From Maribacter spongiicola (GTDB lineage: Bacteria; Bacteroidota; Bacteroidia; Flavobacteriales; Flavobacteriaceae): a stretch of DNA of 64,000 nt. The DNA is taken from assembly GCF_004364165.1 (NCBI RefSeq), contig NZ_SOAY01000010.1:709098-773097 (forward strand), in the 5' to 3' direction. Shown here one piece after another: positions 25,175-34,604 of the stretch (its first letter is position 1; each line of letters begins with the position of its first letter). Position numbers and translations under genes: made by a program. The notes below the pieces were generated by a model. It was not told where the DNA came from and made no database searches. It saw only the letters and a program-made list of their open reading frames with translations.

Positions 25175-26541
25175 TGATAAAAAGGTTCAATTCCATAAGG
25201 GTACTTATTCAATCTTATTTCCAAGGAAATTCTAGGACTAACCTGTTGGTTAAAAATGTTTTTTCTTCGTTGATTTTAAGAGGCTTGGGTACGGCAATAA
25301 ATTTCTTGTTCGTTCCTTTGGTAATTAATTTTGTTAATGCTGAACGATACGGTATCTGGTTGACCTTGAGCTCTGTATTGACATGGTTTACGTTGCTAGA
25401 TATCGGTTTTGGTAACGGATTAAGAAATAAGTTTTCTGAAGCCGTAGCACTAGATGATATTAAAGAACAGCGGAAATTAATACATACTACGGCTGCTGTT
25501 TTAATATGTATTTCAGCGGTCATATTTATACTCAATGTGGTATTTACAGATCAGTTAAAATGGGATGAATTTTTGGGAGTAGATGCTTCGTACAGAACAG
25601 AATTGCAGCAGTTGGTTTTCTTGTTGATATCCTTCTTTAGTCTACAGTTCATTTTTCAAATTTATAACCCTATACAGTACGCATTACAGAAACCGGCAAT
25701 GATTGCGAGAACAATTTTGGTAGGTAATGCGCTGGGGTTAATTGGTATACTGTATTTAAGAGAATTTTCAGAGCCTTCATTATTTAATTTGGGTTTTGTG
25801 GTTATGGGTAGTAATGTGTTGTCTATATTCTTATTTACAGCATATTTCTTTATCGTTCAAAGACGAGATTTAATCCAAAAAATAGAAAGACCGACACTAG
25901 AAACCTTAAGGGGTATTTTTTCTCTCGGTATCAAGTTTTTCTTTTTGAACATTGCCTATATGGTACAGTTTCAAACCAGTAACTTTTTAATAAGTAAATA
26001 TTTTACGCCAGAAAAGGTGGCCGAATTTAATATCGCATTCAAGCTGTTTAGTGTGGCCGCTTTAATATTTGGCATCATACTGAGCCCGGTGTGGAGTTCG
26101 GTTACTAACGCACAAGTAAATAATGATTACAGGTGGATACGGAAACTAATAAACAAGCTACTACTCATTTGGGCCGTTATTGCCGTTGGTAGTATCATCG
26201 TATTATTAATAGCACCAACTATTTATAATTTATGGATCGGTGACATTATTACCATACCATTCATTACTTCATTAGGGGTGTTGCTAATTGTTCTGTCTAA
26301 TTGCTTTTCAGAAATATTCATTAGCGTCCTAAACGGTATGGGTAAAGTGAATTTGCAATTTTACATGTCCATTTTGGTCATCATATTCTTTGTGCCTATA
26401 GCCTATTTCTTATCGGTAACATTAGAGTACGGAATTTTTGGAATTTGTATGGCCATTGTGATTACCAATGTCAACGGATTAATAGTCGCGCCGTACCAAG
26501 TGTATGTAGAGATGAGAAAAAATCGAAAGTTACCAGCTTAA
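25174..26541 (+). CDS. wzx: Wzx-like lipid-linked oligosaccharide flippase
   Basis: This 455-residue protein has about twelve to fourteen hydrophobic spans and the N-terminal layout of MATE/PST-type flippases (NVFSSLILRGLGTAINFLFV, then AERYGIWLTLSS and LDIGFGNGLRNKFSEA). It should move undecaprenyl-diphosphate-linked repeat units across the inner membrane. It starts on the last base of the preceding polymerase gene. It is related to the flippase at 47078-48436, which has the same SDLGFG-type motif. Confidence 0.88.
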   Translation: MIKRFNSIRVLIQSYFQGNSRTNLLVKNVFSSLILRGLGTAINFLFVPLVINFVNAERYGIWLTLSSVLTWFTLLDIGFGNGLRNKFSEAVALDDIKEQRKLIHTTAAVLICISAVIFILNVVFTDQLKWDEFLGVDASYRTELQQLVFLLISFFSLQFIFQIYNPIQYALQKPAMIARTILVGNALGLIGILYLREFSEPSLFNLGFVVMGSNVLSIFLFTAYFFIVQRRDLIQKIERPTLETLRGIFSLGIKFFFLNIAYMVQFQTSNFLISKYFTPEKVAEFNIAFKLFSVAALIFGIILSPVWSSVTNAQVNNDYRWIRKLINKLLLIWAVIAVGSIIVLLIAPTIYNLWIGDIITIPFITSLGVLLIVLSNCFSEIFISVLNGMGKVNLQFYMSILVIIFFVPIAYFLSVTLEYGIFGICMAIVITNVNGLIVAPYQVYVEMRKNRKLPA

Positions 26542-26561
26542 AAAGTTGAAATAAAGTAGAG

Positions 26562-27449
26562 ATGATGTCAACTAAAGAAAAAAAATTAATAACTGTTTTA
26601 CTTACGTGTCACAACCGTAAAATGAAAACATATAGCTGCTTGCAGGCGCTATCTAAATGTACTTTAGATGATGGTTTCGAGTTGAATATATTCTTGGTAG
26701 ATGATGGTAGTACAGATGGTACTACGGAGTATTTACAGGGTAAGTTCAATAACCTACAGATTATACAAGGATCAGGGAGTTTATTCTGGGCTGGCGGTAT
26801 GCGTGCTGCCTGGAAATATGCCAATGAACACGAAAAAAATACAGATTACTATTTACTATTAAATGATGACACTATCGTTTTTGAAGATACCCTTACGAGA
26901 TTGTTTAGTGATTTGGAATATGTAAATGAACCGAACAGCATTATCGTTGGGCCAACTTTGGATCCAGATTCTAAGAAGATATCCTATGGCGGACATCAAC
27001 TTTTGAACAAGCTGACTTTTAAAAGTAAAATGGTCGTGCCTAATAATGAGTTTCCTCAAAAATGTGAGTTGGGCAATGCCAATATTATGCTGGTGCCAAA
27101 TACGGTATATGAAGAAATTGGGTCCTTAACAGAAAGCTATACCCATGGTATTGCAGATTTTGATTATACGTTGAAAGCTTTGAAAAAAGGCATTAAAACA
27201 TATATCTCAAGTGCATATTGTGGTTCTTGCACAAATGACCACGGGGTAAATTGGCTTCCTCAAGAAAGTAACTTAAAAGAACGTATTGCGTATTTGTATA
27301 GACCTACAGGTTTATCCTATAAAGAATATTTACAATTTATTAAAACACATTTTCCATTACACCTACCACAAGCATTTATACTGTTGTGGGGTAAAACCTT
27401 GTTCCCTATTATTTGGCAATTATTTAAAAATGAAGACTACTTAAAATGA
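26562..27449 (+). CDS. Family 2 glycosyltransferase
   Basis: This 295-residue inverting glycosyltransferase has a GT-A fold. It begins with TVLLTCHNRKMKTYSCLQAL, then has the nucleotide-binding VDDGSTDGT, a GSGSLFWAGGMRAAW segment and the metal-binding LLLNDDT. The N-terminal region is close to enzymes that add deoxysugars such as rhamnose, but donor and acceptor cannot be read from sequence. Two adjacent ATG codons (26562, 26565) could serve as start. It overlaps the next gene by four bases (ATGA), so the pair is translationally coupled. Confidence 0.88.
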   Translation: MMSTKEKKLITVLLTCHNRKMKTYSCLQALSKCTLDDGFELNIFLVDDGSTDGTTEYLQGKFNNLQIIQGSGSLFWAGGMRAAWKYANEHEKNTDYYLLLNDDTIVFEDTLTRLFSDLEYVNEPNSIIVGPTLDPDSKKISYGGHQLLNKLTFKSKMVVPNNEFPQKCELGNANIMLVPNTVYEEIGSLTESYTHGIADFDYTLKALKKGIKTYISSAYCGSCTNDHGVNWLPQESNLKERIAYLYRPTGLSYKEYLQFIKTHFPLHLPQAFILLWGKTLFPIIWQLFKNEDYLK

Positions 27450-28387
27450 GAACAACGACAACCACACCACAAGCACCTGTTCTTTTCATCATATTCAATA
27501 GGCCTGAACAAACAAAAAAGGTATTTGAAATGATACGAAAGGCGCAACCTAAAAAACTCTATGTTGCGGCCGATGGACCACGAAATAACGGTAAAGACGA
27601 TGAGCGCTGTAAAGAAACTAGAGCTATCATAGATTTGGTAGATTGGGATTGTGAGGTAAAAACGCTATTTAGAGATGAAAACATCGGTTGTGGGCTAGGT
27701 CCAAAAACGGCAATAGATTGGTTTTTTGAAAATGAAGAAGAAGGTATCATTTTAGAAGATGACTGTTTGCCATCGGAAAGTTTTTTTAAGTTCTGTTCAG
27801 AGCTTTTGGAAAAGTATCGAGATAATAGCCAGATTATGCATATTGGTGGTTCTAATTTTCAGAACGGATATGTGTCCGATTCAGAGTATTCGTATTACTT
27901 CTCTTATTTCAGTCATGAGTGGGGTTGGGCTAGCTGGCGAAGAGCTTGGAAACATTATGATTATGAGGTGTCTACCTATCCGGAGTTAAAAAAGAAAGGA
28001 TATTTTGATACGTACTTTTCAAATTTCATTGAGAAAAAATACCGACTTAGCAAGATTGAAAAAACCATCAACGCCAAAGAAGTCACTTGGTGGGATTATC
28101 AGTGGGATTATACCAAACTGATCAATTCAGGATTATCCATTATTCCGCATCAAAACATGATCAAAAACCTTGGTTTTGGTGAAGATGCCACGCATACCCT
28201 CAGTGCCAACGATGAGCGACAAAAGAACGAGGCACACGAAATCAGCTTCCCATTGCATCACCCTAATTTTATAATTAGAGACACAAAGGCAGATAGAAAA
28301 TATTTTAACCGTTTTTTTAAGAGCACTATTCTACGTAGAAAAATACTAGGATTCTTAAGAATACCAGGGTATTCCGCGGAAGGCTAA
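27446..28387 (+). CDS. Glycosyltransferase, nucleotide-diphospho-sugar transferase fold
   Basis: This 313-residue protein opens with APVLFIIFNRPEQTKKVFEMI and carries LYVAADGPR and GIILEDDCLPS. This combination is typical of a GT-A family often annotated as nucleotide-diphospho-sugar transferase or HlpA-like protein in polysaccharide loci. The EDD motif likely binds the metal-nucleotide. There is no membrane span. It is the last gene of the rightward operon; the lipoprotein gene at 28429-29841 converges on it across 41 bases, where I see no clear terminator. Confidence 0.8.
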   Translation: MRTTTTTPQAPVLFIIFNRPEQTKKVFEMIRKAQPKKLYVAADGPRNNGKDDERCKETRAIIDLVDWDCEVKTLFRDENIGCGLGPKTAIDWFFENEEEGIILEDDCLPSESFFKFCSELLEKYRDNSQIMHIGGSNFQNGYVSDSEYSYYFSYFSHEWGWASWRRAWKHYDYEVSTYPELKKKGYFDTYFSNFIEKKYRLSKIEKTINAKEVTWWDYQWDYTKLINSGLSIIPHQNMIKNLGFGEDATHTLSANDERQKNEAHEISFPLHHPNFIIRDTKADRKYFNRFFKSTILRRKILGFLRIPGYSAEG

Positions 28388-28428
28388 TTATAAGTGAATC
28401 GGTTGAATATGTAAGATTATACGGTTTA

Positions 28429-29841
28429 TTAGTTATCTGACGGACAAGTAAAATTTAGTACGATAGGCTTTCTAGGTTCAAAATCGATATCGTCTTTATA
28501 GTCTATCAAATCAAAATTATGTTCAGGCCAAACTATATTTGTAGGATTGCATGAATTGTAAATTATACAATCTATTATTTTGTTGCCACCAGTATTTGCA
28601 GTGGTTCCAAAAGCAGCAAAAATCAATGAATTTGAGGTAGATTTTCCTCTGTTCTGCCCTAAGTCTCCACAAATAATTTGTTTAGCGCGAATTCTCGTAA
28701 AAGTTACGTTTTTAGACCCTTCTACTGAAGATGCCACACCATTGCCCATTTCTAAAAAATCGACATCTTCAACAATACCGCCATAACCACCTCGGGCACC
28801 TTCGGTATTTTGATCTTCAAATAATACGCCAACACCGGTAGGACTATTATTTCCTACAATTAGTCCTTTTTTAATTTGTTGTCCGCCACTTTTATAAATA
28901 CTGATATTATCTTCGGTCCAAGCAATATCGCGGTCGTTAATTACAGAGAAGTTTTCTAAAAGCCCGCCTACGCATTTATCATATTGTACTAATTGACCTC
29001 TAGGAAAAGGTCCGCGCATATTATGCCCTTCAATATACTTTAAAACCGAATCATCGCACTGGTTTAAGCGAATACCGGTAGAACCATCTTCAACTCTAAC
29101 ATTGGTAATTACAATATTTTTAGAACCTATTCCTTCAATACAGTTTCTTTCAGCATCCTCTAACGGCCCTTTTGCAGGTGCATTTACGTACTTTATAGAA
29201 CAGTTTTTTATGGTTAAATTATCTGCACTTGTAAATTTAATACCCATAAATGCGCCGGTATATTCAATAATGCAATTAGAGATTATTACTCCCGTATAAT
29301 TATTGATTTCAATACCGTGTTGGTTAGTGGTTCTGATGTAAAGGTTCTCTATCCGTTGATTATTGGCAGTAACTTTTATAGGGCCAGAATCTTGTAAATT
29401 AGCTGTACAAATATTACCGATAATGCTTGGTATAATTTTGTACGTGGTTTTTGTTCCATTATCTGAAGTCACGGTATAAGATAATTCATGACTAAAATCT
29501 TGTGTTGTTTTAGATGTAGGGCTTACCGTAGATCCTGGTGAAATGGCTATAGTAGGTACCAATTGCTCAATAGGTATTACTAGGGGATCTAGTTCAATAT
29601 AAACGGTCTTTGTATTTTCATCGAGAGTGCCAATAATATCTGTGGTTAAACCATCATTATCAACAGAAAGAAAACTAAAATTCGTGATTTTTGCATTTGG
29701 TATAGGATCAGATTCTTCAGTAGACTCATTTAATTCTTTCAACAGTTCCGTTTCAGAAGCACAAGAACTTAATTGTAGCATGGGCATTGTTACAGAAATA
29801 TAAAATAGGAGTGTAGCGTATAAAGTTGTAGGTCTTATCAT
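28429..29841 (-). CDS. Lipoprotein with DUF5018-like domain and right-handed parallel beta-helix
   Basis: This 470-residue protein has a signal peptide ending in a lipobox (LQLSSCAS), predicting a lipid-anchored surface or periplasmic protein. Residues about 50-140 resemble a DUF5018-like beta-sandwich (TIAISPGSTVSP, YTVTSDNGTKTTYKI). From about residue 150 come repeated short beta-strand units (IENLYIRTT, IIISNCIIEY-like, LTIKNCSIKYV, IVITNVRVEDGS) typical of a pectate-lyase-type parallel beta-helix. Such proteins include polysaccharide lyases, epimerases and binding proteins. No catalytic residues can be assigned. Its position at the end of one glycan operon suggests action on the exported glycan. 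Confidence 0.8.
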   Translation of the reverse strand: MIRPTTLYATLLFYISVTMPMLQLSSCASETELLKELNESTEESDPIPNAKITNFSFLSVDNDGLTTDIIGTLDENTKTVYIELDPLVIPIEQLVPTIAISPGSTVSPTSKTTQDFSHELSYTVTSDNGTKTTYKIIPSIIGNICTANLQDSGPIKVTANNQRIENLYIRTTNQHGIEINNYTGVIISNCIIEYTGAFMGIKFTSADNLTIKNCSIKYVNAPAKGPLEDAERNCIEGIGSKNIVITNVRVEDGSTGIRLNQCDDSVLKYIEGHNMRGPFPRGQLVQYDKCVGGLLENFSVINDRDIAWTEDNISIYKSGGQQIKKGLIVGNNSPTGVGVLFEDQNTEGARGGYGGIVEDVDFLEMGNGVASSVEGSKNVTFTRIRAKQIICGDLGQNRGKSTSNSLIFAAFGTTANTGGNKIIDCIIYNSCNPTNIVWPEHNFDLIDYKDDIDFEPRKPIVLNFTCPSDN

Positions 29842-30332
29842 AGTGCTTAAGTATTCGGTAATGAATTTATAGTATAAAATTCATGATAAATTCTGTAAGG
29901 GTATTTAGTTAGTATATCGTTGTTCTACAATTATTTTGGGGAAAATGACTAGAACAAGCATTTTAAAGCTTTTAATTTTTAATTAAATGGGGTTGCTAAG
30001 ATAATTTTATATTATTAATGCACAGGTTTTCAAATCTTTAAGATAAGTTAAATATGTATATGATGTAACGCATATCAATTTTTGTAAGATTAATAATACA
30101 GGTAAATGTAAAGTTATTTTACTTCTTGTAATCTAATCTAACGCTACCTGCGTTATACCTAAATTTTTCTGCATGTCAACAGAAGAAATTAAGGGTTGAA
30201 GGTGAAATAAATATATTTGTATCATCAACCATTAACCCCCGATATTATTGTAATAATTGTTGAAAATAGGATAAAATATTTTATAAATATTCAACTTGAA
30301 GAATTACAATTTCGGCTTTTTAGAATTTTACG
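29842..30332. other. Divergent spacer between beta-helix lipoprotein and WecG-type gene
   Basis: These 491 AT-rich bases contain no credible gene. They should hold both divergent promoters. TATATTTG at 30212-30219 matches the -7 consensus for the rightward gene, but the nearest TTG is only 13 bases upstream, so I do not assert it. Confidence 0.5.
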
Positions 30333-31094
30333 ATGAATACTGAAGTTGATTCAAAAGTCTTATGCCTTGGTTACCCAATTTATAATGCTCCACTTAGCGA
30401 TCTGCCAATAAAATCTAAATTATTGGTAAGTACCATCAATCAATACTCGTATTGTATATCAGAAGAAGATGCGGTCTTCAAAAATGCGTTGTTAGCTAGT
30501 GATGTTATATTGCCAGATGGTGTCGGTATTGTTGCTGCCGCTAAATGGCTTAACGGGGTCTCCATAAAAAAAATAGCTGGTGCAGATTTTCATGAATATC
30601 AATTGAAAAGATTAAATGAAATACATGGCTCTTGTTTCTATTTAGGAGCGTCAGACCAAACACTTTCAAAAATTGGGAAACGATTAAAAAAAGAATATCC
30701 TAACGTTACTTTTGCGTGCTACGCTCCACCCTTTAAACCAAGCTTTACAGAAGAAGATAATGCGGCAATGATTAATGCTGTAAACAGTTTTAAGCCAGAT
30801 GTCTTGTTTGTAGGTATGACAGCGCCAAAACAAGAAAAATGGAGTCATGCCCATAAAGAAGACCTAGACACTAAAATTATCTGCTCTATAGGTGCTGTAT
30901 TTGATTTCTATGCAGGTACTATAGAAAGACCCAATAAAATTTGGCAAGATTTAGGGTTAGAGTGGTTAGGTCGTTTAGTGAAAGAACCTAAGCGTATGGG
31001 TAAAAGATATGTTTATTATGGCTTTGTATATGCGAAGTGTCTTGTGAAGGCGAAATTCTCTTCTAGTAAAAATTTGGAAGCCACTATAAGTTAG
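30333..31094 (+). CDS. WecG/TagA/CpsF-family glycosyltransferase
   Basis: This 253-residue GT26 enzyme belongs to the family of E. coli WecG (ManNAcA transfer to lipid I) and B. subtilis TagA. It shows the family pattern: an N-terminal LLVSTINQYSYCISEED segment, ASDVILPDGVGIVAAAKWLNG, KIAGADFHEY, FYLGAS, and VLFVGMTAPKQEKW, with a GAVFDFYAG motif near the C-terminus. It probably adds the second sugar of a repeat unit at the membrane surface. It sits alone between two divergent beta-helix lipoprotein genes, outside both operons, so which glycan it serves is open. Confidence 0.92.
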   Translation: MNTEVDSKVLCLGYPIYNAPLSDLPIKSKLLVSTINQYSYCISEEDAVFKNALLASDVILPDGVGIVAAAKWLNGVSIKKIAGADFHEYQLKRLNEIHGSCFYLGASDQTLSKIGKRLKKEYPNVTFACYAPPFKPSFTEEDNAAMINAVNSFKPDVLFVGMTAPKQEKWSHAHKEDLDTKIICSIGAVFDFYAGTIERPNKIWQDLGLEWLGRLVKEPKRMGKRYVYYGFVYAKCLVKAKFSSSKNLEATIS

Positions 31095-31395
31095 TATTCT
31101 AAATTCCTTTTTTGTAAAATAATCTTCATTAAGTTTTTAGTAGATAATTTTAGTACTGAATATTCTTACATTATATTCAGTAAGCTTAGCTTGTTTTAAA
31201 TATTTTTTAATTTTTTAACTAAAAAATAAAGGTTTCAAGAAAAGTGTATGTGGAAGGTCTAAAAGACTTTAAACAACGTATTAATTAGGTTAATTTAAAC
31301 GTTTTATTAGAAAATTCTCCCTGATTATAAAGCTGTTTAAATAATGAATTGTACTTTGATTATCAAATGATACGATTCACATATATCTTATTTCA
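31095..31395. other. Spacer with perfect hairpin
   Basis: These 301 AT-rich bases contain no gene. A perfect 10-base inverted repeat lies at 31154-31182. The promoter of the beta-helix lipoprotein at 31396 should be in the right half, but no element with both boxes is evident. Confidence 0.5.
31154..31182 (+). terminator. Perfect hairpin downstream of the WecG-type gene
   Basis: TACTGAATAT and ATATTCAGTA pair perfectly around a 9-base loop, 60 bases after the stop codon at 31094. No immediate U-tract follows (the T-rich stretch starts about 10 bases later), so it may be an imperfect terminator. Confidence 0.4.
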
Positions 31396-33648
31396 ATGAA
31401 ATTTAGTCAGAATAGATTTTTACTTACGTATATATTTACTTGTGGCATATTATTTCAAGTGTCATGTGCAAAAGATGCTGATTTGTTGTCGGAGTACGTT
31501 ATCAATGATGTAGGCGAAACTTCAGAGAATCAAATATTAAAAGACACTATAAAATTACCTGCAGATTTTGACTGGAGTACTATACCTGATGAATACAGTA
31601 ATTCAGTGCTAGAAATTAATGACTCTTTCAATTTACATAATCAGCATATAGTATTACCCTCAAATGTTACGTTGTTTTTTAATGAAGGGCAACTTGAAAA
31701 TGGATCTATAGAAGGTGATAATACACTCATTTCTACAGATTCAAGAGAGCCTATTGTAGAAGAGGTAACTTTTACCGGCACGTACGAAAATGAATACGTA
31801 ATGCCATATTGGTACGGGGCGAAAATGGATGGTGTTACTGATGATAGAGCGGCATTCATAGAAACATTAGCCTATGCAGATTCATTAGGGTTAAAGGTCT
31901 TAGTAGATAAAGATATTTTTTTAGATGTAGAAGAAACTGGTAAAAAATCTATATTTCTAGAAGATAATACCTGGATTGAAGGGGCAAATGATGCTCGTAT
32001 TATTGTTAATAATTTACTTTCACCGGCATTCATAATTGCTTTAGCTGAAAATATTTCTATTAAAAATATCACAATTTTTTATGATCAAAGCTATGACGCT
32101 AATTTCGGGTATGATAATCAAATGTCCATAGCCAATACTACACAACTTAAAAATTATCTAGTGGAGAATCGTGGTTTGGTATTTAATAATCAAAATCCCG
32201 TTTGGAAAGGTCAAGTGAGTTTTAGATATACAATTTTACTTGAAGCAGCACGAAATGTTTTGTTTGAAAATGTAAAAATGGTATCAAAAGGAACTACTGC
32301 AAATACTTTTATGGTCGGTGCAATAAAATTGAAAGAAGAATATAGTGCTAACCAAATTATTTCAAATAATTCAGCTCCTACATCAATTTGTAATCATATC
32401 ATTTTTAAAAATTTGGAAATTGATGGAGCAATAATGGGTATACAGGGTATTGTTGATAATTTAACTATAGATGGTTTAAGGGGATATAGATATTCAGATG
32501 TACAAACAATAAATGGCGGTATGGTAGGGGGGCTAGATTATTGGATGCCACCACCACATTTAATTTATTTGAACAGTGGTAATTCTGAAAATTATATATG
32601 TAAAAATATTACGATATTAAATACCATTGACTATGGAAATTACGTTGGCACTTCAAATGTTAGAGAAGAAATAAGTGGTTATAGTAACTCTTTAAAATTG
32701 GTAGATTTTATTGAGAATGTTGTTGTCGACAATTATGCATCTTATAGAAGAGATGGTTTGGGTGATTGGGGTGGTATTACTAATGGTGTTTTTAGTAATA
32801 TATATGCAGAAAGTAAGATTGATATTTTTAATCCTAATTTCAAGTTTAATTCTTTAAGATTTTTGGGTCCATTGAATAACATTTCAATTAATAATATGAC
32901 TATAAAAGATAATTCAGAATCTATTGAAATATATCCAATGGATTATGCTTTAGGAGACAATGTGTCTATGGATAATGTAAACGTAGAAGTTAATATATTA
33001 AACAATACGGGTGCAGGACCCTTTGGAATAAGTGGCTCGAATAATAAAATCACGAATTCTAGCCTAAGTATTGAAGAGCATATCTCAACTCTGGAATATA
33101 GTCCAATTATATACCAAAATGAAACTGCATTAAAGACAGGTGATAATAATTTTTATGATATTCAAGTAAACGGTTGGAGGTTATTGGATATTAATCCCAT
33201 AGAAAGATGTATACGAATAATACTTGCCAATAGTGACAACAGTAATAATTATGCTAAAGTTACTGACAATAGTAACAATTATATTATCGAACAAACCAAT
33301 TCTTTAAGAAAGGATTTTTGGTCTCGTGATGAAACAGTAACTCTAGGTTCTGGAAATAGCATAAAATTAAATATGACAATACCAAATGGTTATGTTTTGG
33401 ATAAATTAATTGTTCATACTTTGGAAGATTTGTCTGAAGGAACTAAGATATCTTTGGGGACAAAAAATTCTGAAAAACAAAATTTAATATCTACAATTTC
33501 TGAAAAAGTAGGTGTTGTTTCAAAAGATTTAGATGATGCTAATTTAATTGAAGGTATTAGTAATATTTATTTATTTGCTAATCAAGATTTTAATAATACA
33601 GGTAAAATTCAAGTTACAATTAACTTGGTTCGTTCAGCGGAATATTGA
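31396..33648 (+). CDS. Pectate-lyase-superfamily parallel beta-helix lipoprotein
   Basis: This 750-residue lipoprotein has a signal ending in FQVSCAK. After a beta-rich N-terminal part comes WYGAKMDGVTDDRAAFIE (about residues 138-155), a clear form of the pectate-lyase-3/tailspike entry motif. A long run of Asn-rich beta-helix coils follows (about 190-600; for example ISIKNITIFYD, VLFENVKMVS, ISINNMTIKDN). The last 130 residues form a separate beta domain. The protein is richer in Asn, Ile and AT-rich codons than its neighbours. It may cleave, epimerise or bind a polysaccharide; catalytic residues cannot be assigned. It converges on the SGNH gene with a gap of 9 bases. Confidence 0.85.
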   Translation: MKFSQNRFLLTYIFTCGILFQVSCAKDADLLSEYVINDVGETSENQILKDTIKLPADFDWSTIPDEYSNSVLEINDSFNLHNQHIVLPSNVTLFFNEGQLENGSIEGDNTLISTDSREPIVEEVTFTGTYENEYVMPYWYGAKMDGVTDDRAAFIETLAYADSLGLKVLVDKDIFLDVEETGKKSIFLEDNTWIEGANDARIIVNNLLSPAFIIALAENISIKNITIFYDQSYDANFGYDNQMSIANTTQLKNYLVENRGLVFNNQNPVWKGQVSFRYTILLEAARNVLFENVKMVSKGTTANTFMVGAIKLKEEYSANQIISNNSAPTSICNHIIFKNLEIDGAIMGIQGIVDNLTIDGLRGYRYSDVQTINGGMVGGLDYWMPPPHLIYLNSGNSENYICKNITILNTIDYGNYVGTSNVREEISGYSNSLKLVDFIENVVVDNYASYRRDGLGDWGGITNGVFSNIYAESKIDIFNPNFKFNSLRFLGPLNNISINNMTIKDNSESIEIYPMDYALGDNVSMDNVNVEVNILNNTGAGPFGISGSNNKITNSSLSIEEHISTLEYSPIIYQNETALKTGDNNFYDIQVNGWRLLDINPIERCIRIILANSDNSNNYAKVTDNSNNYIIEQTNSLRKDFWSRDETVTLGSGNSIKLNMTIPNGYVLDKLIVHTLEDLSEGTKISLGTKNSEKQNLISTISEKVGVVSKDLDDANLIEGISNIYLFANQDFNNTGKIQVTINLVRSAEY

Positions 33649-33657
33649 TTTATTATT

Positions 33658-34578
33658 TTAGTTAGACGTATACTTTATAGTAGTTTTTAATTCATTTATC
33701 ATTATTTCAGCTAGCTTTTTCTGACCACTATTACTTAAATGTATAACATCTCTATAATCTATGTTTGTAAAATTATAATCGAGTCCTTTTAATATTTTTA
33801 TCTCATTTTTAGTAGCCCAATTCAAAATTAAACCACCTTGAGCATTATATTTTTTCTTTTGTAATTCTGATTTTTCAGGATGTAAGTATATGATTAACGG
33901 CAAGTCAAAATTTCTTGAAATTAATTTTAACTCGTCGAAGCCAGGATTAAAATTAATCCCATTTTTTTCAATGCCTTGATTTGCTTTCTCATCAGGGTCT
34001 AATTTTGTTTTTTTAGAAAAAACTTTTGTAATTCTAGGATTTACATAACGGTCTAAAAGTTCCCACCACGCTAATTGATACTGTTGTTTTGGGTAAGAGA
34101 TGTGATTGCCAACTACTGGTTGAAAATCCATAACGTCAAATGCATCATGGCTGCTAACTACTAAAAGCATCGCTTTTGCGTTAAAAGTGCCATATTTTTT
34201 CAGATATGCCGAACAATTGTCTGGTCCCCAACTTCCTGATGAAATATTTAACATTTGTAGGTTTGGTAGCTTTTTGTTCACTATAGAGGTGGCAATACTA
34301 TCTTGGTCAGACTGTACGCCTCCATAAATAACAGAATCACCTAAACCTAAAATCTTTGTTTTATTAGGATTTACTTCTTTGCTACGTTGCGAAAAAGAAT
34401 TAAAGCTATATGTATTACCAAATCTTTTTCCATTTTGATTTGGTGCCGCAATATATTCATAAGATTCATCAGAGATATAAAGGGGAGCATCACAAAAACC
34501 CAAGAAAAAACGCAGGCTAAACTCTATGGTTATAGAGAGAAAGATTATTAAAATTACAATATTATATTTTTTTTTCAT
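33658..34578 (-). CDS. Membrane-anchored SGNH/GDSL-type hydrolase
   Basis: This 306-residue protein has one N-terminal membrane segment (about 6-25) and a periplasmic SGNH fold. The block I motif is ILGLGDSVIYGG (nucleophile Ser about 83), a GSWGPDN segment resembles block II/III, and the C-terminal DVIHLSNSGQKKLAEI gives the Asp-His pair. Enzymes of this type in glycan operons add or remove O-acyl groups. It is the last gene of the leftward operon, 26 bases after a glycosyltransferase gene, so it may edit the exported glycan. Confidence 0.8.
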   Translation of the reverse strand: MKKKYNIVILIIFLSITIEFSLRFFLGFCDAPLYISDESYEYIAAPNQNGKRFGNTYSFNSFSQRSKEVNPNKTKILGLGDSVIYGGVQSDQDSIATSIVNKKLPNLQMLNISSGSWGPDNCSAYLKKYGTFNAKAMLLVVSSHDAFDVMDFQPVVGNHISYPKQQYQLAWWELLDRYVNPRITKVFSKKTKLDPDEKANQGIEKNGINFNPGFDELKLISRNFDLPLIIYLHPEKSELQKKKYNAQGGLILNWATKNEIKILKGLDYNFTNIDYRDVIHLSNSGQKKLAEIMINELKTTIKYTSN

Positions 34579-34604
34579 GTAAAAAGACTAAGTTCTGGTT
34601 ATAA

